Positions 1-11,105 of a stretch of 64,000 nucleotides of DNA are shown piece by piece. How positions within the stretch are numbered: position 1 is the first letter of the stretch; each line of letters opens with the position of its first letter. Source of the stretch: Trogon surrucura (Eukaryota; Chordata; Aves; Trogoniformes; Trogonidae); assembly GCA_020746105.1 (NCBI GenBank), contig CM036619.1, forward strand, positions 10,330,238 to 10,394,237, written 5' to 3'. A program made the translations under genes and the position numbers. Below the pieces are notes generated by a model that was given only the letters and a program-made list of their open reading frames with translations, was not told the origin of the DNA and made no database searches.

Positions 1-1927
1 GAGCAGGGCCAACTTTTTGACGTGAAAGCAGGTTGCTCAAGGCCGTGTCTGGTTGCCTTTTGAGTATGTCCATGGAAAACTTTTTGGGACTCCCATTTCT
101 TTGACCACTTTCATCGGTAAACTTTTTTTCTTCCTAATATCCATAAGCCAAATTTCTTGATACACTTGAAATACATTGTGTCTGTTGCCATGTTTTGGCA
201 GTCAGGGTGGTTGTCCTTATAAGAACTTTGAAAAGAATGTGGTACTGTTATGTGCTCGCTTCTCTGTTGGTGATGAACTTGCTGACACCATCATGCCAGC
301 GAACACCTTATGACCCTTTGCTTTTAGGGATTTTTTTTCTAGTCTCTCTTTAGACTCATACAGTAGGTTTTATATAGTTTTTTTTTGGATTCTTGCAGCA
401 GTTGACTATAAAATTGAAAGCAGACCTACCTTGTAGCTGTCTGATGCAGAATCTATCAAAAATACATTCTCTCTGTATAAGTGGGTGATCACTATAGAGC
501 CTGAAGATTCGGAAATTATGCCTGTCCAAACTTAAGAAGCTAAATGACTGAAATGGAGAGTACAAAAGAGTGCAACAGAAAATGCAAATGTGAAATTCCA
601 GCTGTATTAAATTACAATTATTATGACATGGCATCATCTTTTGAAAGAGACACCAATGATGTGATAGGGTACCACTGGAAAAGAAGTCAACACTTCCTGA
701 TTTAAAGTGATATAGGTGAAAGATTAAGATCGCCTCAAAGCACTTGGGTAAGGGCTGCTGTCATTTTTCTCATATCATTTACTTAGGCCTCAAACCAGTG
801 TGGATGATCAGTGCTTGTGCATTTGCTACTGGAGACAAAGCCACAAACAGGTGTCAGCAAAAGCATTTTTTAAAATGAGGAATCTCATTTTTTCATGGAA
901 ATTATGCAAAGTTTTTCTCTTTTTTTGGTAAGAATAACCATAAATACAGCATGGAAGTGTTATTGCAGTAGGTGATATCCAAAGCGACTGTTGTTGCTTT
1001 TACAGTAAAATGTCAGGGTATCTTTTTGGCCACTGTTATATGATACTAAAGCAATGCTGAATCCAGTAATAAATTACTCCTCCTAGTCAAAATGCATTGC
1101 TTTCATCATGGGTTGTAACGTTTTTTCTGTCACTTGTCTTTCATCTGTTTTGATGTGGAGTTGTTTGGTTTAGAGTGTTGTTGGTGGTGCATTGTTTTGG
1201 TTTTAAGGTAGATTGAAGTCAAGTTTGCTTAGGGAACTTAGTGGTAAAATTGATGCTTGACACTGGAAGAAAACTATTTGAATATATATATTTTCAGTTG
1301 TCTTCCACCAAAACTGCAAACTATGCTGTTTTAAAACTTATCTTTTATCTTTACTGAACTGTAAAAACTTACAATCATTTGTTTTATTAGTTTTAGTTTG
1401 AATGTCTGTGGTATGTTTATGCTATACACTGTAAAGACACACATGCTTCCTCACTCTCTTCTTTAAGATTTTACAGGTACTAATCCTGAAACTCAGTGGG
1501 TTTTTTGTATGGAGTTCAACCTTTTTCATCAATAATTGGCATTAAAGAGAATTCGTATTGCGGTCACATCAACGGGTTGGTTGATTGTTTTGCAAAATAC
1601 ACATCTGGTTACATTTAATATTTTTTTGTTTAGGTCAAAAAAAGCAATCTCTTTATTTCACCTTAAGTACTTAATCTATAAATTGACCCCTAGTAGCTGC
1701 CGGATTAAGCACTCCTGGCCTCCAGAAGGAGCAATGGAATGAGACCTCAGTGAAAGAGGGTTAAGTAAAGATGTATTACCTTGCATTTGTCATAGACTAG
1801 GAGGACATATGGGCAATTAGCGGAGCTCAGTGAACATATGGTCTTTACACAATTACAGTTCTCTTATGTGCCCAAGTTCTTTAATATTAAGATGAGATTG
1901 TGAAAAAACATTGTCTTTTTGTTTTAG
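1..1927 (+). other. ASAP1: ASAP1 intron (3' part)
   Basis: AT-rich non-coding DNA ending in a pyrimidine tract and TTTTAG acceptor immediately before the proline-rich exon. The intron starts outside the window. I found no convincing additional ASAP1 exon; the short open frames here have no recognisable domain and lack good splice sites on both sides. Confidence 0.75.
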
Positions 1928-2430
1928 TGGCATTAAGGAAAATAGAAACCAGTCATCATCTCTCAATAGATAAATCCCATCCACACACGGAAATCTTTCA
2001 GAAGCCCTCACTGTCCATCGATATACCGCAGAAACCACAGCCTGGAGACTTGCCCCCAAAGCCTCTGCCTCTGGAATTAACTCAGAAACCTCAAATGGGA
2101 GATTTACCCCCAAAGCCCGGAGAACTACCCCCAAAGCCTCAGCTAGGAGACTTGCCGCCAAAACCACAACTTGGAGACTTACCTCCAAAGCCGCAGATGA
2201 AGGACCTTCCTCCAAAACCTCAGCTGGGAGAGCTGTTGGCTAAAACTCAAGGTGGAGAAGCATCACCGAAGCCTCTGCCCTCAGAGGCAAATCAAAAATC
2301 TCACTCCATAGATCTTTCTCCAAACGTACAGTCCAGAGACACCGTCCAAAGGCAAGCATCTGAAGAGTCCAATGACATAACACATGTGCTGCCAGAAACC
2401 CCTGTGCCGCTTCCCAGGAAAATAAATATG
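1928..2430 (+). CDS. ASAP1: ASAP1 proline-rich exon with (D/E)LPPKP repeats
   Basis: ASAP1 is an Arf GTPase-activating protein (BAR, PH, ArfGAP, ankyrin, proline-rich and SH3 domains) that acts at focal adhesions, podosomes and endocytic membranes. This exon encodes about 168 residues of the proline-rich linker between the ankyrin and SH3 domains. The frame opens with VALRKIETSHHLS, directly after a TTTTAG acceptor (exon starts at codon position 2), and closes with PETPVPLPRKIN before a GTAGGT donor at 2431. Between 2038 and 2215 there are six (D/E)LPPKP motifs, several in 27-nt tandem units of the form QLGDLPPKP; these are a hallmark of ASAP1 and bind SH3 domains of partners. ASAP2 and ASAP3 lack this array, which decides the paralogue. 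The open frame continues past the donor to 2667, but that extension is intron. Earlier exons lie off the left edge. Confidence 0.93.
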
Positions 2431-5400
2431 GTAGGTATTATTCCAGCTAGTTCAGCGTATCCATGGAAGGCTTTGGCAGGACTTTCTGTGCAAAAAAGCT
2501 CCACCCTGGAGCTGTGCACCCAAAGCAACATAACGTTATGGGCTAGGATGAGGAAGGAGGGGCTCTTCTTGTGCTCCCACGCAGCTTCAACCAATGCTGG
2601 GAGCTTGCAAGGCCTCCTGCATGATGAAACAAATACTAGTAACGTAAAATTTACTTTTTTACTGTGAGGGTGACCGAGCACTGGCACAGGCTGCCCAGGG
2701 AGGTTGTGGAATCTCCTTCTCTTGAGACATTCAAAACCCGGCTGGACGCGTTCCTGTGCGCTCTACTGTAGGTGGTCCTGCTCCAGCAGGGGGGTTGGAC
2801 TAGATGATCTTTAAGGTCCCTTCCAACCTCTAACATTCTGTGATTCTGTGAAAATGATGGCCCTGGGAGCCTAACAGTGTATTTAGATTTATTAGGGAAC
2901 TTGGGCATTTTTATCAGTGCCAGCCATACTTTTGAATTAACTGATGGTTTTCTCTGCTGTCTTTGCTCACTGCTTTGTGTGCTTTAGATGACTGGAATAT
3001 TTATATATTGATTTCTGGAAGTTTAAGAAGGGGTGTTAGCACCTGTTGTCAGTACATACAAAATTTAAAGTGAAGTCGTCTGTGACAAACTAATAAATGT
3101 TCTAGTTGTGCGTATTTAATGTTGATGTACTTAAGATGTTAACAAATGTTCAGATGTATTGCTGAAATGGCAAAATTGATGTTGCTGGGTGGTGTGTGTT
3201 AGCAGAGCTGGAACTATAACTCGATTCCAAGTCCTTGTTCAGCTTCCAGTTCATCTTGCTGTTCATCTTGCTAACCAGTGCAATTTCCATCCAACAGAGG
3301 ATTCTTCATACATATGCATATTGAAATCATTTTATGAAACTCCAGAGCTCTCAAGATTTTCATCATTAAGAATACATCAAAAGGGAGATGATTTTGCTTG
3401 TCAAATTTGCTATGCAAAGCACTTACGTAAAAGGAAGTAAGACTTGTGTTCTTTTAGCGAAAGCAGAGGACGAGATTCTCCCTTGTGCTTGTCTGAGGAA
3501 GAACACTCTTTCTCTGAAGCCATCACTCTGCTTGGCTTCTGCCATGGGCTTGTCTATAAGCTCCAACCTGAACTTAAAATGATGGGGCTGTTGCTTGGGC
3601 TTCCTGAGTGTTCTGGAGATTAAATAAAACAGTACAGGGGTCCGATCAAAGGGTGACTGCAGCTATGATTTATGTACTTTTAAATAGGAGCAGGTAAATG
3701 ATGCTGGACATTCTCAACTATTTGTCACTTAGAAAGAAAGCAAGCAAATAGTGGATTGTTTCATTTATCGGTTTTTTAAACTCTCATCCTACTTCGTACA
3801 GAAAAATTCTGAGGAAAAACTCAGTGTTCTCTAAATTCAGCCATTTTCACATGGGTAGTAAATTAAAGTTCCACTGTCTTGCAGTGATCAAAATTATGAT
3901 GTCTTTGTGACAATTACTCTCCAGTTTTCTGGAAAGTGCACGCACACTTGTATCTCTTCATGTTCACTGCAGTCTTTTTTGCTCAAGTAATAAGGTACAA
4001 GAATTCCTCTCAATGCACTTTGCTTCCATTTTCATCCTCTGGCTGCATCCTCTCCACATAAACTGGTAAAATCCTGCATCCCAGTGTGACAGTGAGACCC
4101 GTGACAGCAGCCACCGGTACCTGAGGGGACTTCACTCGTGGCTTTGACTGTTTAGCTACTGAGCAGATGAGTGCAGATTTCTAATTGGAAGTTTTAGAAA
4201 ATGGATTGTTCAGAATTATGAACTAAAACTGCTAATGTTGCTAATATATAAGGACTTGATATTTTTTTTAAAAAATGAAGTTTGTTCCGAGTGCTTCTGA
4301 AATCACACTGGGCTCTTGAGTGCTCTTGTGTGTGTGTGTTTTCTATAAAGGAAACCAAAGTTCTTTTTAAACAAAAAAAAATGCTGAATGTAAATAAGAA
4401 CATAGAGAAGTTAGTAATAAACATAGCAGCTGATTATTATTCAGTCTTAAGCAGAGAAGAATTCTCTTCTTAGGAAGTACTAATATTGGATACAGGGAAT
4501 TGAAGGTGGGGTGGGTGATACTTGTTTTACAACTGCAAATTACACATCCTAGAATTGCTTCTGTTTCTTTACACACCAGTGTTCTGGAAAGTACATACTC
4601 TCTTCAAATCCATCCTTTTTTAAACCTTCCCAAGATTAAATATACCTTGGGCTTGAATTCTGCTTTTTACCACTCTCCTAAGTAAAAGGAACAGAACATT
4701 AAAATGTCATCTGTGGTATGAATTTGAAGGAACCAGGAGGTTTTTACATTTTTCATGTGTTCTTAGAAGTTGAGTTGTATATAGTTCTCTATGTTTAGAA
4801 GAATTTAACTTTCTTTAGTCTCTTTATTGAATGAAACCATTTTTGTCTGGCAGAAGTAGTTCCTTCCCTTCATCACTGGAGGATGAATTGAAAGCACTCT
4901 TAGTCTGTGAAGGTTCTCTGGAGTTGAAAGCTGGGACCAGCCCCAAATACCCCTTAGTACTGAATTCCAGTCCCTAGTGATAGTTGAGGTTTTTGTTCAA
5001 ATTCTGTGAATTTGTTTTAAAAAGAGAGAAAGAGCTCTTTGAAGCAACATCTTGCTGCAGCAAACTCTTGTTGTAAAAAAACCCCTTTTATCTTGTATGA
5101 ATTTCACTTCAGGTATTTCTGTTCATTTGTTTTGAGTACGGGTTTTTTTAGTCTTATGTTGTTAACTGCTTAGATCCTTCTATAATTGTTACTTTTCTGT
5201 ACCTTCAGTTTAGTATGAGTGCTCTTTGCCCTGGGTCTGTTCTGCTCATGATCTGCAGGGAATTTTTTTTTTTGCCAAAACATGGAGGTATTTCAAGTGG
5301 GTAGGTAAGAGCAAAGAGAAAGCTCCCTAGGAAATTTCCTCTGTGAAGTTACTTTTGGCTCAAATTCCTCCAAACCTGCTGACTTGTTCCTTCGTAGCCC

Positions 5401-6338
5401 TTCTGCTTCTTGTCTCCTTGTGCTCTTCTTGGTTTTTTGCATTCTTGTTATCTGACTACTGTTCAAAGAAGGAACTGTAGCTTTTAAAGGAGTGTAGGTA
5501 TGAAAATACAGGAATATAAAGTAGCAGGAGAGTTTTTCTGTGAATATTGCTTCCTTACGCTATTTGGAAATAATTTAAAGCCCTTTCCCTGCCGTGAGAA
5601 ACATATGTTCAGGGAGGAGTCCGTGGCTCAGGGTTTTTCATACGAATTAGCAGTATTGCGGCAAAGTATGACCTAGAAAGTACTTGGAATGGTAGAGCTG
5701 TGAGAATATCTATTGTGAATTATCATCATAAAGTAGTACTGCCATCTGACATCAAGATTCTTTTAGTAAGAAGTTGCTAACATTTTGGATGAAAAATAAC
5801 TAAAAAAATAATTTCCAGTCCTATACATCGACGTGAAATCAAAGGCTACTGTATTTTTGCACTAGATCCAAAACCAAAACTGTAAGGAATACTGAGATCT
5901 TAGTGCATCATTTGCCTCAGCCCTCACCTCTCTTGTAACATTCAGAGGAGACAGAATTCAATTTTTTGTTCATAGTGGTTTTAACGAAGTATGTTTTGAA
6001 GGAGAAAGGGTGTTTGTGGACTGGAACAATGTCAATGTTATTTAAACTTTCTTTACTGGAGGAAGTGTAGGTTACTTAAGCTGTCTACTACACTAGAAGT
6101 CTCTTGGGAGTTGTGAATTTTAAGAAACAGAAAACCTACACCTGTGTATATTTATCTTCTTTTTAACATCCTTATTGTAGCAGAGCGCGTTGATGTTATG
6201 CCCCTCATTGCAGGGAAAGCAATTTGGTAACCTTCACCTTCTTGTATGATAAAACATAACTAAAAGGCAGAATTCATATTGTGTATATGTTTTTGCTGAA
6301 CCTTATGTCCTTCATGTAAAACTTCATTCTGTTTTTAG
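2431..6338 (+). other. ASAP1: ASAP1 intron
   Basis: Bounded by a GTAGGT donor and a TTTTTAG acceptor, phase 0. It holds a truncated CR1 near its 5' end. Otherwise it is AT-rich with no coding signal that I can support. Confidence 0.85.
2655..2850 (+). mobile_element. CR1 LINE, 3'-end fragment
   Basis: This is a 5'-truncated avian CR1. It begins near the segment equivalent to 'ctttactgtgagggtg', continues through 'gaggttgtggaatctcc' and the conserved 'gactagatgatctttaag' tail, and ends in two ATTCTGTG units, the usual CR1 3' terminus. It is about 196 bp long and sits in an ASAP1 intron in sense orientation. It is close in sequence to the CR1 nested in the LTR at 31.9 kb, so both probably belong to the same subfamily. 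Confidence 0.93.
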
Positions 6339-6461
6339 GGGAAAAACAAAGTTAGGCGAGTGAAGACCATTTATGACTGTCAGGCAGATAATGATGATGA
6401 GCTCACATTTGTTGAAGGAGAAGTAATTATTGTAACTGGTGAAGAGGACCAAGAGTGGTGG
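6339..6461 (+). CDS. ASAP1: ASAP1 exon, first two-thirds of SH3 domain
   Basis: This 123-nt exon continues the frame as GKNKVRRVKTIYDC, then an acidic RT-loop (ADNDDELTF) and EEDQEWW. These are the N-terminal strands, the ALYDY-like motif (here TIYDC) and the conserved tryptophan pair of an SH3 domain. The acceptor is TTTTTAG at 6338 and the donor GTATGT at 6462, directly after TGG. In ASAP1 this SH3 binds focal adhesion kinase and related proline motifs. The match is to ASAP1 rather than ASAP2. Confidence 0.95.
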
Positions 6462-8418
6462 GTATGTATCTTTTCTTTTATAGTTCCACCTGTTTTCTTT
6501 CTGAATTTTAAAGGAACGCCCTTTTTTCCAAATTTGAGGGATTTGTTGTTATTTTGGTTTTTGGATGGTACTTTTTTTATTTTGTTGGTTTTCAGGTAGC
6601 TTTTTGCCTGAGCTACCATCCAACCCTTAAATTCATATTAGAGAAGAGCCCCTTTGTCTGGTAGGGTCTGTCTTCCTGGAAGTCTGCTAGAACCATCCTG
6701 ACTAGATTTGGCTTCATTGCTGGTCCTTAACACCACCTATGTACCTGTGTCACCCTTTGTAGGGCACACCAGCCTTTCATTAAATGAAGAAGCGGTGATT
6801 TTAACTCCATTTAGCACGCTTACACCCTTCATGAAAAAGATCTGTAATTATCTTCAGTTTACCAGAAATCTGAAGTTATACCTACAGGAGTTGCTAGAAG
6901 TCTGACAAAGTACTTGTAACTGGTGTTGTAGGCTGATGGTTTTCCTCCTTAAATGATGGGAGGTGGTTAACACTTTCTCTCCCTTCTTCCCTTCCCTGCC
7001 ATTGGTTTGTATCACAGCCCAGCCCCACTCTAGACCCCACGTCATCTTAGGTTCTTGAGTGGTAACACCAGGTTTTTCTCAACCCCAACTGAAGGCTCCA
7101 ACCCTCCCTTGACACTCCTTGCCTCCAAAGCCCTGCTATGCGATACTTCCCTACCTAAGAATTATTAATGGGGAAAATGAGACAGATTTCATTTTGATTA
7201 AAGCAAATTTTTACGGCAATACTGCCTTATGATTTCCTATTCTAAGTACAGCACAACATTTGCTGGTTTGGTTCTAGCTACCTGGTTTTGTCTCATCATT
7301 TAAGCATGGAGGATTTTCAACTAAAAAGAGGGCATCAAAAGAGCAATGCCTAGTGAAAAGCTGGTGTATTAACCATATCATCCAGTCCCTGATTATGGAT
7401 GTATTAGCTGCTGAATCTGTTTTGTGAAGTAGCTTTTTAAGATCCCTGGGTACACGACAAGTTCCATGAAGTGCTCCCGTCTGAGTGTTTCTGAGAAGGG
7501 AAACAAGGGCTGTTGACTCATATGTTTCAAAAATTTGGCTCTACAAGAGGAAATGGCCAGCCCTGCATGTTTTCCCCTTCCCATTTTGTTAGCTTGTGGA
7601 AGAGGAAGGAGTTACATTATTATTCTCCAAGTAGTGAGCAGCACTGTAGCAGGATGAAAAGAGGGTTATGTGGTCAGTCAAGGCTGCTCCTCCAGCACTG
7701 TCAGTTTGACAGTTCTTTATAATGATGCACTTCAAACATGTAAAGTTCATCTAGAAGGTGCCTTTTTATTTTTTATAAAGCTTCTATACTATTTCTTTTT
7801 AAACGATTATGCTGCAAAACATATAAGAATTTGTACATGAAGTATAGTTAATCAGATGATGCTGTGATCTGTTATCATAAGCACTAGTATGCACATAAAT
7901 CATTGGGAGTCATACTAACTCAGTGAGAAAGTAGCAGGGCCTTTATCACTTCAACTGAGGCAGGCAGGTAATCGTAAGTAACTTCAGTAGCAGACGTTTC
8001 CCTCAGGTGAGATAGTTAGGATTTATTCAGTTAACCGAGATGAATAGGTTTGAAGGACATTGGCTAACTTGCAGTAGCAAGAGATATCAGACATGAACAT
8101 CAGATTTCTGTTTTGGTGAGAGTCTTGAAATTCAGTGGCCTACGTAGCCCTTCTAGGTTGCCATATTCAGTTGTAGTTGTTTTGTTCTCTTTAGATTTAG
8201 TTGACTTAATTTGTCTTATAACATGCTTTTGTACAGTTTTCTTTTGTTCTGTTACACACATTCAGATGTTAGCTACGGTCTGCTTTAAACTGTCCCAAGA
8301 ACTTGCCAGGATCCGTGCAGCTCTGCTGCTTTTGAATGAAGTAAATGTGGTCTACGAACTCCACGAGTACACACATGTATCTCTCTCTCTCTCTGTACGT
8401 TTTTCTCCTGTGTTGCAG
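6462..8418 (+). other. ASAP1: ASAP1 last coding intron
   Basis: Splits the SH3 domain between the tryptophan pair and IGHIEGQ. It is bounded by GTATGT and a TGTTGCAG acceptor. The intron contains a short (TC)n run near 8378-8395 and no other feature that I can support. Confidence 0.85.
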
Positions 8419-8493
8419 ATTGGCCACATCGAAGGACAGCCAGAGAGGAAAGGGGTCTTTCCGGTGTCCTTTGTGCACATCCTGTCAGACTAG
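8419..8493 (+). CDS. ASAP1: ASAP1 terminal coding exon, end of SH3 and stop codon
   Basis: Encodes IGHIEGQPERKGVFPVSFV followed by HILSD and a TAG stop at 8491-8493. This is the end of the SH3 domain, where PVSFV replaces the usual PSNYV motif, and it is the C-terminus of the protein. The acceptor TTGCAG joins in frame to the TGG at the end of the previous exon. The open frame extends upstream to 8113, but that part is intronic. Confidence 0.95.
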   Translation: MGHIEGQPERKGVFPVSFVHILSD

Positions 8494-11105
8494 TAAAAAC
8501 AAACAAACAAATCCTAAACTTGAGCATTGCACATTCTTCATGCAAGACGGGCTTTTTAGCAAAAGCGAACGCTGCTGCCTCCCTGTAACCCTGTGCACAA
8601 TTGTATATATAGCTGCTGTTACAAATTAAGGATTCATTTAAGTTTCACCTCATGAGGTTGAATTCTATGTATTGTAAATATACTGTGTTATCCTGCCTTT
8701 GCCAGTATTATGGTAGCCTTGGAACCTGGCACGCCTTATTGGGTTTGTTGAAGCCATCCTTGGCATCTAGCACTTACATCTCTGTCTATGCTGTTCAAAA
8801 TACGTATGAACTGCCAGCTTTCCAAACATAGGTGGTCTCCGTCAACCATGTAACTGTACAGAAATGACTGTTCCTAATAACTCGGTATTCTCAGTATACA
8901 ATTTAGCAGAAAGTTAGGATGAGTGAATGGTTTTGGACAATTTAAAAACCAGTCTGCAGTTTATAAGTGTATGCAGTTTACAGCTATGAAACCCACTTTG
9001 GTATTTATTTAATATAGTGCTCAGTTAAGTGTAATTATGAAGACAAATATTCACTGACTTTACAGATAACAGTAGTGTTTTATGGTGTGCATACAGCATT
9101 TCATGTTTATATTACGTGGACCTATGCCAAACTGTGATTGCAGTTCCCCTGTGATATTACCTCACTATACAAAGTTACAAATTTATTTCATTCGAAACTT
9201 CTTTTAATGAAAATTAGTCATATTTGTTCTTTAGTACATATATGTGAAATTTGCTGGTTTCTTTCACTGAATTCGTAGTAACTGAGGACTTCTAGGAAAT
9301 GTTAACTGTTGACATTATGCATGCCTTTAGATGCTTACTTGAAACCTGCCTTTGTACAAAAGTAGTACTGTAGTCATATAGCTACATTTGAGGAAAAGAA
9401 CATTTTAACTTAATTGCTGTTCAGATTCATGTGAGCTTGCAAGAGTATTTGTTTATAGCTAAATTGGCTCTTTGAAAAATGATTTTGGGGGGGCTTTTTT
9501 CCTCTGTCTTCAACCTTGCTAAAAGTCAGTTACCTAAAATAAAATCTCTTACGAGTCGATATAAGGATAAATTTAAATCACTTTTAATTGCTCTAAAAAG
9601 CGGAAATTAGGATGACCTCTCATGCATTTGATCAGGCTGTTGACAATAGAACTCACATCACAAGTACCAGGCTGGTTTTAGTAGAGTTCACTAAACTGTA
9701 ACTGTGATAATCTTAATTCGAAACACCAAGTAACACACACCCTGTTATAAAGCTAATTTCTAAGAAAACCTTCGGAAGGCTGCATTTGACCTGAGGTTTC
9801 GTGAAAGTTGGTATAAAGCTGCGTTGCCAGAAAACACTTCAATGTATTACTGGAAACTTTCATTTCCTATGTCACTTTCCAACATCATTTTTTAACTTTT
9901 GAAACATAATGCAGTTGTGTTTTTCCCATGGTTCGTCTGTAGCAGGTTCCATGACTTTCATATGTAGTTTTGTATTACTTGCTTTAGATGTTATTTTGGC
10001 TTCAGTACCTAGTGCTGTTGTTTCAGAGCAGATTGTCTTGGCTGCATGGGAAGATTTTTATTTCCTAAAAGCACATCTCAGACTTTCTGAGGACTTTCAT
10101 TTTTAATTCAGTTTTACAAGGACTGTAGTCAGTGAATATTTAATTCTGTTTGTGGTTAATACAGAAACAACTATCAGACTAAACCCCACATGGAAAAGAT
10201 GCAAAACATTTGTCAACTGTTAATGGTTTTATCATTTATAACAGAAGTTTATTAAAAATAAAAATTACACAATGAGTGAGCGAGCGAGCCTGCTGGCACC
10301 TAATCTTCAGTATTACCAGCTCCAGTATTTCAGACTTTATTCTGTTTTTTATGGAAAGGAAGTCAGGTTTAGCATTTATTTAGCATTCCGTTTTATCCAT
10401 TACTACAATGTTTTAAGTTGCATTAAAGAACAAAACCTATTCACTTTTGTGGTCAATTGTATTTTTAAGTGATCTTGAAATAAACTGATAAAAGCAAATC
10501 ATATAAAGAAAACCTAGGCATGTAAAATTATGTAGAGTCAAATGTCTATTCTTTTCTACGCTCTTTAAAATAGTATACATATGCATTTTATAAAATTAAA
10601 TGAGTTCCGTCGGGAACACTAGTTCTGTTTATTCTGGCTTATTGTGGGTCGTAAGAAACCTGAAAATGTATGATATTGATTGAGTTTAAGTACAGTATTA
10701 TATTTGAACTCAATGAGCCACTGTCTGCAATTTTGTATATGACATAGTATTTGGAAAGACTAAATCTTTATGGAAAATTAGCTGATAAGGGTTGGGGGGG
10801 GAGGGGCAGGGGAAGGTGCCCCCAGAGGGGGAAGTACGCTCTGCAGATGATGTCTTATTTACTGTTGAACAACAGTTGCTATTTATTTTTTTATTACATA
10901 GTACATCAGCGTGTACAGAAATCAGATCTGGTCATGCCACTAGTTAAAATCTTGACTTCTCATTGAATGTTAAGGTAAAAACATCAGTACACATGTCTAT
11001 TCACATGTATTTAATGTGACAGTTTTTGAGTACTGTATGTGTTAATTTCTACTTTTTTAATATTTAAAATTTGCTTTTAAATAAATGTATTCAGTTGATC
11101 CCAGA
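8494..11105 (+). other. ASAP1: ASAP1 3' UTR (inferred extent)
   Basis: AT-rich sequence follows the stop codon for about 2.6 kb, a length I recall as similar to mammalian ASAP1. Candidate polyadenylation signals AATAAA lie at 9538, 10257, 10479 and 11080. I place the distal end just after the last of these, because no further canonical signal appears until well into intergenic DNA. Use of each site is inference. Confidence 0.6.
11080..11085 (+). terminator. ASAP1: Candidate distal ASAP1 poly(A) signal AATAAA
   Basis: Canonical AATAAA in an AT-rich context, followed by a T/G-containing stretch (GTATTCAGTTG). It is the last of a series of AATAAA hexamers downstream of the ASAP1 stop. Proximal alternatives at 9538, 10257 and 10479 could give shorter 3' UTRs. 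Confidence 0.5.

Noticed and set aside
1900..2667. 255-codon open frame as a stand-alone gene
   Set aside because: Its core is the ASAP1 proline-rich exon with matching splice sites at 1928 and 2430; the ends are intron.
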